Assembly (NCBI RefSeq): GCF_007990545.2
Contig: NZ_AP019829.2
Location: 744,001 to 808,000, forward strand
Direction: 5' to 3'
Length of the DNA stretch: 64,000 bases
From: Leptotrichia wadei
GTDB taxonomy: Bacteria; Fusobacteriota; Fusobacteriia; Fusobacteriales; Leptotrichiaceae
Shown: positions 8,117 to 17,334 of the stretch, in pieces
Position numbering within the stretch: position 1 is the stretch's first letter
How the letters are laid out: every line of letters starts with the position of its first letter
Notes under the pieces: model-generated
What the model was told of the DNA's origin: nothing
What the model saw: the letters and a program-made list of their open reading frames with translations, nothing else
Database searches by the model: none
Position numbers and translations under genes: made by a program

Positions 8117-9388
8117 ATGACAAAAAATAAAATTATCATTCTAAAAAATGGAACGGATGTTCTTGGAAATAAAATTGAAATTTTGATAAATGGAGAAATT
8201 ATTGAAGAAATTTCTGAAAATATTGATGAAAGCAAATTTAAAAATAATGAAAATGTGAGAATTATTGATGTTGAAGATAAATTAGTAATGCCAGGAATTA
8301 TTGATGTGCATACACATATGAGGGAGCCAGGAATTACATACAAAGAAGATTTTACAACAGGTTCACGTGCATGTGCCAAAGCTGGTATTACGACTTTTTA
8401 TGATATGCCAAATACGATTCCTACGACTACGACATTGGAAAATTTGCTGGAAAAGAAAAAATTGGCAGGTGAAAAGTCGATTGTGAACTTTGGATTTCAT
8501 TTTGGTGGAAGTAAAAATGACAATGTTGAGGAAATAAAAAAGGTTTTGAAAAATGGTGATGCAAATACTGTAAAAATTTTTATGAATGTAACAACTGGAG
8601 AAATGCTTATTGAAGATGATGAAGTATTGAAAAAAGTGTTTGGAAATTCTAAGTTGGTACTGGTTCACGCTGAAAATGAGATGATTGACAAGGCGATAGA
8701 ATTAAATAAAAATTATGGAAGAGGGCTTTACGTTTGTCATATTCCTTCAGCAGAAGAATTGAAAAAAGTTATAAATGCCAAGAGAAATAATGAATTGAAT
8801 ACAAAAGAACATCCAGTTTATGCCGAAGTTACTCCTCATCATTTATTTTTAAATACTGAAATTCGTGAAAGTACAGAACGAAATAAAATGCTTCTAAGAA
8901 TGAAGCCTGAATTAAGAGAAAAATCTGATAATGAATTTTTGTGGAAGGCAATAAATCGTGGGGAAGTTGACACAATTGGAACGGATCATGCACCACATTT
9001 GATAAGTGAAAAACTGGAAAAAATTACATTTGGAATGCCAGGAGTGGAAACTTCGCTTGCACTTATGATAAATGCCTCTAACGAAGGGAAAATATCACTT
9101 GAAGCAATACAAAAGTTGATGTGTGAAAATCCTGCGAAAATAATGAAAATTGAAAAAAGAGGGAAGTTGCAGGAAGGTTTTTTTGCTGACATAATAGTTG
9201 TTGATACGCAAAAAGAGTGGATTGTTGGTGTAGATGACACAATTGAGTCAAAGTGTGGCTGGACTCCTTATGAAAATTGGAAATTAAAGGGAAAAAACAC
9301 AATGACAATTGTAAATGGAAAAATTGTTTATGAAAATGGAAAAATTAATGATAGTCATAATGGAAAGGAAATTAATTTTTTGAAGTAA
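8117..9388 (+). CDS. pyrC: Dihydroorotase
   Basis: Zinc amidohydrolase that cyclises N-carbamoyl-aspartate to dihydroorotate. Metal ligands are visible in DVHTHMREPG, VTPHHLFL and TIGTDHAPH; the MREPG form is that of the type I (Bacillus PyrC) enzymes. Start at 8117 chosen because AGGAG (8107-8111) lies 5 nt upstream; the earlier in-frame ATGs near 8096 have no SD. 423 residues, family-typical. Confidence 0.95.
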   Translation: MTKNKIIILKNGTDVLGNKIEILINGEIIEEISENIDESKFKNNENVRIIDVEDKLVMPGIIDVHTHMREPGITYKEDFTTGSRACAKAGITTFYDMPNTIPTTTTLENLLEKKKLAGEKSIVNFGFHFGGSKNDNVEEIKKVLKNGDANTVKIFMNVTTGEMLIEDDEVLKKVFGNSKLVLVHAENEMIDKAIELNKNYGRGLYVCHIPSAEELKKVINAKRNNELNTKEHPVYAEVTPHHLFLNTEIRESTERNKMLLRMKPELREKSDNEFLWKAINRGEVDTIGTDHAPHLISEKLEKITFGMPGVETSLALMINASNEGKISLEAIQKLMCENPAKIMKIEKRGKLQEGFFADIIVVDTQKEWIVGVDDTIESKCGWTPYENWKLKGKNTMTIVNGKIVYENGKINDSHNGKEINFLK

Positions 9389-9474
9389 TTTGTTTACCTC
9401 TATTTAGATAATTATTAAATATTTAGAAATAAAGTAAAAAAATCAAAATTTGAAAGGTGAAAGGAAATAAAAAA

Positions 9475-10104
9475 ATGGTGAATTTAACATTGGAAGAAAA
9501 GGTAGCAAAGGCATTATTTGATGTGAAAGCGGTAAAAATTAATGTGGGAGAGCCGTTTACATTTGCTTCTGGGATAAAAAGCCCCATTTACTGTGATAAC
9601 CGCTATGTCCTAGGTTTTTCAGATGAGAGGGACACAATTGTTGAAGCATTTGTTGAAAGAATTGACAAGAATGTGGATGTGATTGTGGGAGTAGCAACAG
9701 CGGGAATCCCTTGGGCTGCATTTATTGCCGACAGAATGAAAAAACCGCTTGCATATGTGAGAAACAAGCCAAAAGATCATGGTGTAGGAAAACAGATTGA
9801 AGGAGCTGAAGTTAAAGGGAAAAAAGTTGTTGTAATTGAAGATTTGATTACAACAGGAAAAAGCAGCCTTATTGCAGTTGATGTGCTTCAAAAGGAAGAA
9901 GTGAAGGAGCTGGAAGTAAAATCAATCTTTTCTTACGGATTTGACAGTGCGAAGAAAAATTATGCAAAATACAATTGTAAGTTCAGTTCACTTTCAAATT
10001 TTGATGTTTTAATAAAATTATTGGCTCAAACTGATTATTTGACACAAGATGAAGCAAAAATTGCTTTGGAATGGAGTAAAAATCCTGAAAAGTGGGGAAG
10101 ATAA
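9475..10104 (+). CDS. pyrE: Orotate phosphoribosyltransferase
   Basis: Joins orotate and PRPP to give OMP. The PRPP-binding loop reads VVVIEDLITTGKSS and the IYCDNR stretch near the N-terminus is typical. Start placed at ATG 9475 with AAAGGA at 9460-9465; the GTG at 9457 is in frame but less well placed. 209 residues. Last gene of the pyr cluster; carAB and a dihydroorotate dehydrogenase (pyrD) are not in the window, so those steps must be encoded elsewhere. Confidence 0.95.
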   Translation: MVNLTLEEKVAKALFDVKAVKINVGEPFTFASGIKSPIYCDNRYVLGFSDERDTIVEAFVERIDKNVDVIVGVATAGIPWAAFIADRMKKPLAYVRNKPKDHGVGKQIEGAEVKGKKVVVIEDLITTGKSSLIAVDVLQKEEVKELEVKSIFSYGFDSAKKNYAKYNCKFSSLSNFDVLIKLLAQTDYLTQDEAKIALEWSKNPEKWGR

Positions 10105-10107
10105 TAA

Positions 10108-10136
10108 TTGACTTTTTTTGTAAAATAATCTATAAT
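10108..10136 (+). promoter_or_regulatory. Promoter upstream of SIMPL gene
   Basis: TTGACT (10108-10113), 17-nt spacer, TATAAT (10131-10136), starting 3 nt after the pyrE stop codon. It marks the end of the pyr operon as a transcription unit. Confidence 0.75.
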
Positions 10137-10220
10137 TTGATAGAACTTTTGTGTGTGAATCATAATTTTGAAATACTTGAATATTATAATAATTTATAAA
10201 GTTCAGTAAAGGAGTAAAAA

Positions 10221-10985
10221 TTGAAAAAGATACAATTTATAATAATTCCTACAATATTATCCTTTGGGTTAATAATATCTTCAGCATTAATTTCAAATGC
10301 TATGAATAAAGCAAATAAGGATGAAAACAGAATTACAGTAAAGGGAGTGGCAGAACGTAGAATAAAGGCTGATAAGGCACTTATAAACATTGTAATTTCT
10401 GAAAAGAGTGAAAATATTGATGAATTAAAAAGTAGTGTGTCAGAAAAGGAAAAATTGGTTACCGACTTGATTAAAAATTTGAAAATAAATGAAAATGATT
10501 ATAATGTCGGAAACTTACGGATTCAGCCAAATTATATTGAAAATACATCGAATACAAAACAGCAGATAGCTGTAAATTCCACTGCAGTTGTGCCAAATAC
10601 TAAAATTTCAGATTATGATGGAGTTGAAACAATTTCAATTGTTACTAAAAATATTGACAAGGCTGAGGAGTTTTTTGAAAAATTATCTGAATTAAAGCTT
10701 CAAAGCGATAATATTCAGATAAATGAGCCAGAATATTTTATAACAAATATTGAAAGATATAAAAAGGATATGGTTGTAGATGCTTCACGAAATGCTGAAG
10801 TAAGAGCTATTGAAATGTTAAAGGTAAATAATAATGAAATTGGCGGATTAAAAAATATGAGTCAAGGGCAATTTGAAGTGTTGGAAGATACAGAGGATGT
10901 GAGAAAAATAAATGAAAATGAAGCCAATCAGATTTATAAAAAAATGAGAGTAGTAGTGACAGCTACATATTTAATAAAATATTAA
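10221..10985 (+). CDS. SIMPL domain (DUF541) envelope protein
   Basis: 254 residues. An N-terminal hydrophobic segment (about 5-23) acts as signal or anchor, followed by a SIMPL/DUF541 domain opening with RITVKGVAERRIKADKA, the usual family start. SIMPL proteins (for example YggE) are exported, oligomeric and of poorly defined function, sometimes linked to oxidative stress. Translation starts at TTG 10221, with GGAG at 10211-10214 placed 6 nt upstream and no better ATG. Confidence 0.82.
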   Translation: MKKIQFIIIPTILSFGLIISSALISNAMNKANKDENRITVKGVAERRIKADKALINIVISEKSENIDELKSSVSEKEKLVTDLIKNLKINENDYNVGNLRIQPNYIENTSNTKQQIAVNSTAVVPNTKISDYDGVETISIVTKNIDKAEEFFEKLSELKLQSDNIQINEPEYFITNIERYKKDMVVDASRNAEVRAIEMLKVNNNEIGGLKNMSQGQFEVLEDTEDVRKINENEANQIYKKMRVVVTATYLIKY

Positions 10986-11086
10986 ATGCAATAAATTCAT
11001 TTTAAAAATAATTTCTTAAATTGAGAAAAAGAATAGATTAGAAAACAAATTATAAATAAAAAGTAAAATTTAGGAGGAAAAAATTA

Positions 11087-11659
11087 ATGAAACCAGCAGC
11101 AGAATTAAGACAAGGAAGTACGTATAGAAAGGATAACATTCCATATTTAATACTAAAAGCTGAAAGACATCAATCAACATCAGGAAAAAGACAAAGAGCA
11201 GCAGAAGTAAAATTCAAAACAAAAGAATTAATTTCTGGGAAAATTCAAGAAATTACAGTTTTGGCAACAGAACTTATGGATGATATCATTCTTGACAGAA
11301 ACCAAATGCAATTTTTATATGAAATTGATGGGGAATATAACTTTATGGATCAGGAAACTTTTGAACAAATTGCTTTAAGAGCAGAAGATTTAGGAGATGC
11401 AGTAAACTTCTTGGAAGAAGAAATGATTATTCAAGTGTTGATGTATGAAGGAACTCCAGTTGGAGTAGAACTTCCAAACACAGTAATTAGAGAAGTAACT
11501 TATACTGAACCAGGATTAAAAGGGGATACAATTGGAAGAGCAACAAAACCTGCAACAATTGCAAATGGGTATAGCTTGCAAGTGCCTTTATTTGTAGTAA
11601 TCGGAGACAAAATCAAAATTGACACAAGAACTGGTGAATACATCGAAAGAGCAAATTAA
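11087..11659 (+). CDS. efp: Elongation factor P
   Basis: Binds between the P and E sites and relieves stalling at polyproline stretches. 190 residues with the three-domain layout and the diagnostic late segment PGLKGDTIGRATKPATIANG and C-terminal IDTRTGEY. The domain-I loop that reaches the peptidyl-transferase centre reads ERHQSTSGKRQRAAEVKF. By hand alignment it is about two residues longer than the E. coli EF-P loop and lacks the PGKG turn, somewhat like the EfpL/YeiP loop. GGAGG sits 7 nt upstream of the start. Confidence 0.95.
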   Translation: MKPAAELRQGSTYRKDNIPYLILKAERHQSTSGKRQRAAEVKFKTKELISGKIQEITVLATELMDDIILDRNQMQFLYEIDGEYNFMDQETFEQIALRAEDLGDAVNFLEEEMIIQVLMYEGTPVGVELPNTVIREVTYTEPGLKGDTIGRATKPATIANGYSLQVPLFVVIGDKIKIDTRTGEYIERAN

Positions 11660-11693
11660 TAATAAAAATTTAAAATTGTAAATAATAAATTAT

Positions 11694-11721
11694 AGCTATC
11701 GAAGGAACGGTAGCTTTTTTT
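11694..11721 (+). terminator. Terminator after efp
   Basis: AGCTATCG (11694-11701) pairs with CGGTAGCT (11708-11715) through one G-T pair around a 6-nt loop, followed by a run of T to 11721. Confidence 0.85.
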
Positions 11722-11887
11722 GAAGAAATGACATAAAATTAAATATAGATTAATTTTTTGCAATAGAATTTAATAAAATAAATATTATGGAATAAGGGAG
11801 TTTTGAATTTTTGTTAAATAAAAAAATTAAATTATCAGATAGATCTGTTAATTAAATAAAAATAAAAAAATCAAGGGGTTGATTGAG

Positions 11888-12769
11888 ATGAAAAATAAAA
11901 TAATTAGAGGATTATTTTTTGTATTTTTATTTTTTGGAGTATTTTCTTGTTTTAAAAAAGGGAAGATAAATGAGGAAACTGGGATAAATCAAGATGAAAG
12001 TACAGTTTTAGTTGCGTCGTTTAATGCGCTTAGGCTGGGGGAAAAGCAAAAGGATTACAAGGCATTTGCACAGATTTTGGCAAAGTTTGACTTAATTGGG
12101 CTGGAAGAGGTTATGAATGAAAAGGGGGTTAAGAAAACTCAGGCGTATTTGGAAAAGCTGACTAAAGAGAAGTGGGATTACATTATTTCAGAAAATTCTG
12201 TAGGAAGTGAGAATTATCGGGAATATTTTGCATTTATTTATAGAAGAAGTAAATTTTCAGAGGCACGAGGGCTTGGATTTTATAAAGAAAAGGATGAAAA
12301 TGAGTTTATGAGGGAGCCTTACGGGGCTTATTTTAAGGCTGGGAATTTTGATTTTGTTTATATTATAGCACATTCAGTATTTGGAGATAAGGAAAAGCAG
12401 AGATTGCTGGAGGCGGCAAGTTATGTTAATGTTTATGAATATTTTTCCAAATTGACAGATGAAGATGATGTAATTATTGCTGGAGATTTTAATACATCAG
12501 CAGATAATATGGCTTTTAAGAATATGCTTGACAAATATGGTATTTCATATATTTTGAATCCTGAAGAAAATTTAACGACACTTTCAGATAGCAAATTAGT
12601 AAGTTCCTATGATAATTTTTTTATAAATAAACAAAAAACAAAGGAATTTACTGGAAATTTTGGAGTTTATAACTTCATAAAAAATAATAACTATGCTATA
12701 ATAAAGAAATATGTGTCGGATCATCTGTTAATTTTTTCAGAATATTCAACATTAGAGGATTTAGATTAA
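11888..12769 (+). CDS. Lipoprotein with endonuclease/exonuclease/phosphatase fold
   Basis: 293 residues. Lipoprotein signal with lipobox VFSC (Cys about 21). The mature part fits the EEP (DNase I-like) superfamily: VASFNALRLGE, the metal-binding Glu in LIGLEEV, a central YIIAHSVFG, the IIAGDFNTS motif and the terminal SDHLLIF His. Family members cleave phosphodiesters or phosphomonoesters; a surface nuclease is the simplest inference but substrate is unknown. ATG 11888 chosen with AAGGGG at 11873-11878; the TTG at 11879 touches the SD. Confidence 0.82.
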   Translation: MKNKIIRGLFFVFLFFGVFSCFKKGKINEETGINQDESTVLVASFNALRLGEKQKDYKAFAQILAKFDLIGLEEVMNEKGVKKTQAYLEKLTKEKWDYIISENSVGSENYREYFAFIYRRSKFSEARGLGFYKEKDENEFMREPYGAYFKAGNFDFVYIIAHSVFGDKEKQRLLEAASYVNVYEYFSKLTDEDDVIIAGDFNTSADNMAFKNMLDKYGISYILNPEENLTTLSDSKLVSSYDNFFINKQKTKEFTGNFGVYNFIKNNNYAIIKKYVSDHLLIFSEYSTLEDLD

Positions 12770-12800
12770 CATAAAATAGGAAAAAGAAGAAAGGAAGCGA

Positions 12801-14168
12801 ATGAAAGCAGAAATATTGAATAAAAAATTAGTTTATAAAAAAGTAATTAATATTGGATTGCCTGTGGCGATTGAAAATATGATTTATGCACTTATGAATT
12901 TTGTGGATATGTTTATGGTTGGAAATGAAAATGTAGTACTTGGATTAGGAACTATGGCAGTTGCTGGGTTAGGTTTTGCTAATCAAATATTTATGATCTT
13001 TATGACATCGCTTTTTGGGATGAATAGTGGTGGTGGAATTTTAGCAGCACAGTATTTTGGAAATAAGGATTACAAGAATTTGAAAAGATGTCTTGGAATA
13101 ACTGTTATTGTTGGTTTTTTATTCTCATTGCTGTTCCTTTTCGCTGGGTTATTTATTCCAGAAGCTGTAATTTCTGTATTTACGAATGATAGCAAAGTTA
13201 TAAAAATTGGAGCAGATTATTTAAGAATTGTGGCTTGGACTTATCCGCTTGTGGGAGTGGGATTTGCGTTTAATATACAGCTTCGTGCAATTGGAAAAAC
13301 AAAGTATTCATTTTATTCAAGTGTTATTGGACTTTTGATAAATGTAGTCATAAATTATGTGCTGATTTTTGGACATTTTGGATTCCCTGCGATGGGAGTG
13401 CGTGGTGCTGCAGTTGCAACGGTTATTGCAAGAATTATAAGCACTTTTTATATAATTTACATAATTTATAAGTTAAAATTACCAATTGCAGGTAAAATAA
13501 ACGAGTTATTTGATTTGTCAATGGATTTTTTTATAAAAGTTATGAAAATATCACTTCCTGTATTTATTCACGAAATATTATGGGTACTTGGAGCAAGTAT
13601 GTATGTGATGATTTTTGGAAGAATGGGGACAGATTTTGCGGCTGCAGTTCAAGTTGTAAAATCAATTAGCAGTCTTGTATTAACATTGTTATTTGGACTT
13701 TCAAGTGCGACTTCAGCTATAATTGGAAATGAAATTGGAGCAGGAAGAGAAGATAAGGCTTATGATTATTCAATAATATTGTTAAAAGTAGCCATTCTTT
13801 CAGGTGTCATTATTGGAGCAATTGTATTTATTTTCAGTCCATTTATATTGATTCACGTAAATGCAAAAAGTTATCCGTTGGCAAAGGAAATTGTAAAGGC
13901 AGAAGTTTTTGTAATTTTTATAAAGGCAATTAGTTTGCAGTTGCTAGTTGGAATTTTACGCTCTGGAGGAGATACACTTTGGACAATGTTTACTGATTTA
14001 ATACCGCTTTGGTTCATTGCGATTCCAATTACGTATTTTTCAGGACTGTATTCAGGATTGCCAGTTGCGATTGTGTATTTGCTTTCATGCAGTGATGAAG
14101 TTATAAAGATATTTCCTTGTGTGATAAGGTTGAGAAGCAGGAAATGGATAAATAATTTGGTAAATTAG
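12801..14168 (+). CDS. MATE family multidrug/cation antiporter
   Basis: 455 residues with about twelve hydrophobic helices in two homologous halves, the MatE arrangement. The N-terminal LPVAIENMIYALMNFVDM and the pattern GNEIGAGREDKAY before the second half are typical. Such proteins exchange cationic drugs or metabolites for Na+ or H+. It starts 31 nt after the EEP lipoprotein gene with an AAAGGAAG site and is probably co-transcribed with it. Substrate unknown. Confidence 0.9.
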   Translation: MKAEILNKKLVYKKVINIGLPVAIENMIYALMNFVDMFMVGNENVVLGLGTMAVAGLGFANQIFMIFMTSLFGMNSGGGILAAQYFGNKDYKNLKRCLGITVIVGFLFSLLFLFAGLFIPEAVISVFTNDSKVIKIGADYLRIVAWTYPLVGVGFAFNIQLRAIGKTKYSFYSSVIGLLINVVINYVLIFGHFGFPAMGVRGAAVATVIARIISTFYIIYIIYKLKLPIAGKINELFDLSMDFFIKVMKISLPVFIHEILWVLGASMYVMIFGRMGTDFAAAVQVVKSISSLVLTLLFGLSSATSAIIGNEIGAGREDKAYDYSIILLKVAILSGVIIGAIVFIFSPFILIHVNAKSYPLAKEIVKAEVFVIFIKAISLQLLVGILRSGGDTLWTMFTDLIPLWFIAIPITYFSGLYSGLPVAIVYLLSCSDEVIKIFPCVIRLRSRKWINNLVN

Positions 14169-14211
14169 GAAAATAGAAAAAATTTAAGATACTAGAGGAG
14201 AAAATAAGATA

Positions 14212-15882
14212 ATGGATTTAGCAAGAAGAAAAAAGTATTTGCTAGTTGGTATTTTAGCAGTTTTTACAATGTCATGCTCTACAATAAAAACCCCACCGCT
14301 TGGAGTAGATTATGAAAGTCCTTTAAGGGATAGTGATAATGTTGAGTTTCATTATGATTTGACTTATCTTGACAAGGATGGAAATATTCGGTATGATAGG
14401 AAAATTTGGGATGCAACCTATAAGGTTGTAGACGAGGCGAAGGATTATCTGATTGTGGAGATGTTTTTGTTTAATGATATTTATAATAAGGATAAGGAGC
14501 ATTTCCCAGAGTTTGCTAAGGAATATACGAGAAGGCTTATCAAAAAGAAAATGGAAAATCCTAATTTGAAGGTGTATGTGCTTTCAGACGAGAATAATAA
14601 TTTGTATGGGGCATTTGAGCATCCGTTTGTTACAGAAATGAAGAATGCAGGAATTGATGTTATAGTGGTGGATATTTTTAAATTAAAGGATACATTTCCT
14701 TGGTATTCACCGATTTGGAGAACATTGATAGAGCCTCATGGAAATCCTCAGGGAAAAGGCTGGATTGGGGATTTTTATGGCCCAATGTGGCCTAAATTGA
14801 CTTTGAGAAATTTATTTAGAGCTTTAAATGTAAAAGCAGATCATAGAAAAATATTTTTGAATGAGAAAAATGTTGTGATTTCGAGTGCAAATATTCATGA
14901 TCCTAGTTATTTTCATGAAAATGTGGCAATATCAGCCGATGGTGAAATTACGAAGGATGTTTTGAATGGATTGCAGCATGTAGCTGAATTTTCAGGCGGG
15001 AAGATTGATGTTAATGAGAAGCAGGAAAATAAAGTAAATAATAGTCAAATTGGGAATTTGATTAGGAATGAAAATAGTGGAGCAAATAATCTCGCAGCAA
15101 ATAATTTTTTAGAAGATGAAAATGAAAGAAAAGTTAGGGAAATTGAGAAAAAAAGGGAAGATTTTGTAGAAGAGGAAACAAGAAGATTTGCACAAACTGG
15201 AGAGTTTCCTGAAAAAAGCCAGGAATCGGATCATCAAAATAATATGAAGGATGGGGATACGATTACTAGATTTGATGATGAAAATAATAAATATAAGTTG
15301 CAATTTGTAACTGAGGCGAAGATTGGTGAGCATTTAGATAAGGATATTGATAGTACGAGGGCTGGAGATGAGATACTTATGGGAATGTATTTTCTAGCTG
15401 ATAGAGGGGTTATTGATAGATTGATAAAGGCGGCAAATCGTGGAGTAAAAATTAGGATTATTTTTGACAGGAGTAGGGATGCTTTTGGAATGAGTACTAA
15501 TGGACTTCCAAATAAGCCAGTTTCTAAAAAGTTAAAGAAAAAGACAAAAAATAAAATAGAAGTAAAATGGTATTTTACTAATAATGAGCAATATCATACA
15601 AAGATAACACTAATCAAAAAAACAGATGGTAATGTTATAATACAAACTGGTTCAGCTAATTTAATCAAAAAAAATATACGTGGATATATTATGGATGCTA
15701 ATTTTAGAATTTTGACAAATAAAGATTCTAAATTGACAAGGGATATTTACACATATTTTGATAGATTATGGGAAAATAAAGATGGGCTGTTTACCGTTAA
15801 TTTTGATGATGAACCGACTACAAAGGCGAGTACAGATTTTATGTATAAAATATTAGATGCAACACAATTAGGTTCATTTTAA
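14212..15882 (+). CDS. Phospholipase D-like (HKD family) lipoprotein
   Basis: 556 residues, lipobox TMSC near residue 23. Two PLD-type half-domains (about 65-260 and 375-530) are joined by a charged linker (about 268-345) rich in Asn, Glu and Lys. Each half has an HxK: DHRKIFLNE with GSAN-like ISSAN after it, and YHTKITLI followed by QTGSANL. The Asp of HxK(x)4D is replaced by Glu in the first and by Lys in the second. The family includes cardiolipin synthases and phosphodiesterases; as an exported lipoprotein it might act on lipids or nucleic acids. Activity cannot be assumed given the motif changes. Confidence 0.8.
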   Translation: MDLARRKKYLLVGILAVFTMSCSTIKTPPLGVDYESPLRDSDNVEFHYDLTYLDKDGNIRYDRKIWDATYKVVDEAKDYLIVEMFLFNDIYNKDKEHFPEFAKEYTRRLIKKKMENPNLKVYVLSDENNNLYGAFEHPFVTEMKNAGIDVIVVDIFKLKDTFPWYSPIWRTLIEPHGNPQGKGWIGDFYGPMWPKLTLRNLFRALNVKADHRKIFLNEKNVVISSANIHDPSYFHENVAISADGEITKDVLNGLQHVAEFSGGKIDVNEKQENKVNNSQIGNLIRNENSGANNLAANNFLEDENERKVREIEKKREDFVEEETRRFAQTGEFPEKSQESDHQNNMKDGDTITRFDDENNKYKLQFVTEAKIGEHLDKDIDSTRAGDEILMGMYFLADRGVIDRLIKAANRGVKIRIIFDRSRDAFGMSTNGLPNKPVSKKLKKKTKNKIEVKWYFTNNEQYHTKITLIKKTDGNVIIQTGSANLIKKNIRGYIMDANFRILTNKDSKLTRDIYTYFDRLWENKDGLFTVNFDDEPTTKASTDFMYKILDATQLGSF

Positions 15883-15959
15883 TCAATGAAGTTTGATTTG
15901 TGATTTATTTGATCAAAAAAATTAAAAATAAAAGAAATAAGAGAGAGGAATGAACGAAA

Positions 15960-17165
15960 ATGAAAAGAAAAATAATGCTTGTAGTTGTAATTTTAGCAAT
16001 TGGGATGATGTCAGTATCTTGTTTTAAAAAGAAAAAAAATAATAAAAAAAATACTCAAACACAACAGCAACAGCAAACTAAAGATATCAATACAGATATT
16101 TTCAATCTTGGGGGACAAGCACAAGGAAATCCTGATATAAAGAATTTAACTCCTGAAGAACAGCAAAAATTGATTGACAATCAAATTGATCCTGTAAAGG
16201 TTTCAGAAGCGTTGACAAAGGCACAAAATGGAGATAAGGAATCAATTATGTCACTTGCACAGCTTTATTATAATTTAAAGGATATGGACAAAGTAAAACA
16301 AATTTTACAATATGGTGTTGACAGAAATTATCCAGAAGCAATATATAATTTAGCAGTAATTTTGAAGCAGGAAGGTAATACAGCAGAAGCTAATAAGTTG
16401 ATTGCAAAACTTCCAAGAGGTGCAGTAACAAGTACTGGAAATGCTGGAGTAGTTGGTGGACAAAGGGTACGTCAAATAAGAATGCGTCCAGGTGCTGAAG
16501 CATACAATAGAGGAGTGGATTTAATAAAGGCTAAAAGATACAAGGAAGCTAAAGCTGAATTTGAAAAGGCGTATAATGCAGGAATAAAAGAAGCTGATGT
16601 CCGTGTAGCACTTTTAAATAAAGAATTAAAAAATGATTCTGAAGCTTTAAAATGGTTTAAAAAAGCTGCAAATCGTGGTGTAAAGGAAGCAAATTATGAA
16701 ATTGGAGCGATTTTATATGATGGTGGAAAACAATCAGAATCACGTCCATATTTATTAAAGGCTTATAATTCTGGAAATAAAGCTATGGCAATGCCAATTG
16801 CAATGTCGTATCATCAGCAAAATAATATGTCAGAAGCTTTAAAATGGTATAAAATTGCAGCTAAAAATGGTGATAAAAATGCTGCTGCCACAGTAGAAAG
16901 AATTGAAAAAGGTGGAGTTATTAATGAAAAGAAATCAAGTGAAAAAAGGGTAAAAACATTCCTAGGAAATAATAACTCTTCTAGCCTTACAGAAAGCACG
17001 CTTAATGATGTAAAGAGCAAAAATAAAGCTGAAGAATCTATAAAAACTGAAACTAAGCCAGAAGATAAGCAACCAAAATCACAAGTAGCAAAACCTTCTG
17101 AAAAATCTGAAGATGTAAATATAGATGAAATTATGAAGAAAAAAGCAGCCGAATATAATAAGTAA
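15960..17165 (+). CDS. Lipoprotein with TPR/Sel1-like repeats
   Basis: 401 residues, lipobox SVSC (Cys about 22), then a Lys/Asn and Gln-rich linker. Helical repeats follow in two blocks (about 85-150 and 178-320): motifs such as SEALKWFKKAANRGVKEANY and SEALKWYKIAAKNGDKNAA are Sel1-like. A disordered Lys/Glu/Ser tail ends the protein. Such repeats usually bind other proteins; no specific partner can be named. GAGAGAGGAA precedes the ATG. Last gene of the lipoprotein group before the metK leader. Confidence 0.82.
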   Translation: MKRKIMLVVVILAIGMMSVSCFKKKKNNKKNTQTQQQQQTKDINTDIFNLGGQAQGNPDIKNLTPEEQQKLIDNQIDPVKVSEALTKAQNGDKESIMSLAQLYYNLKDMDKVKQILQYGVDRNYPEAIYNLAVILKQEGNTAEANKLIAKLPRGAVTSTGNAGVVGGQRVRQIRMRPGAEAYNRGVDLIKAKRYKEAKAEFEKAYNAGIKEADVRVALLNKELKNDSEALKWFKKAANRGVKEANYEIGAILYDGGKQSESRPYLLKAYNSGNKAMAMPIAMSYHQQNNMSEALKWYKIAAKNGDKNAAATVERIEKGGVINEKKSSEKRVKTFLGNNNSSSLTESTLNDVKSKNKAEESIKTETKPEDKQPKSQVAKPSEKSEDVNIDEIMKKKAAEYNK

Positions 17166-17167
17166 AT

Positions 17168-17220
17168 TTAACAGAAGATAGCAAGAAGTCGTAGACTTTT
17201 TATAAGTCAGAATAGTTCAC
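17168..17220 (+). repeat. Short hairpin repeat, copy A
   Basis: A 53-nt stretch immediately after the Sel1 gene that matches 25403-25455 at 40 of 53 positions without gaps (hand count). It holds the hairpin AAGAAGTC-GTA-GACTTTTT and ends AATAGTTCAC. The hairpin followed by a TTCA end resembles right ends of IS200/IS605-family elements. It could also act as a weak terminator. Confidence 0.55.
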
Positions 17221-17256
17221 TTAGATGAAATTTAATAAAAAATATTTTTTTAAATA

Positions 17257-17285
17257 TTGACATTTTAGTAAAAATATTATATACT
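17257..17285 (+). promoter_or_regulatory. Promoter of the metK leader
   Basis: TTGACA (17257-17262), 17-nt spacer, TATACT (17280-17285): near-consensus. A transcript starting near 17292 would run about 670 nt before metK, through the IS-like structured stretch and then the SAM riboswitch. I see no other good promoter between here and the riboswitch. Confidence 0.7.
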
Positions 17286-17334
17286 AATTTCGTAACAAAA
17301 TTATTTGAAAATCAAACTTAAAATTTTATGAAAT

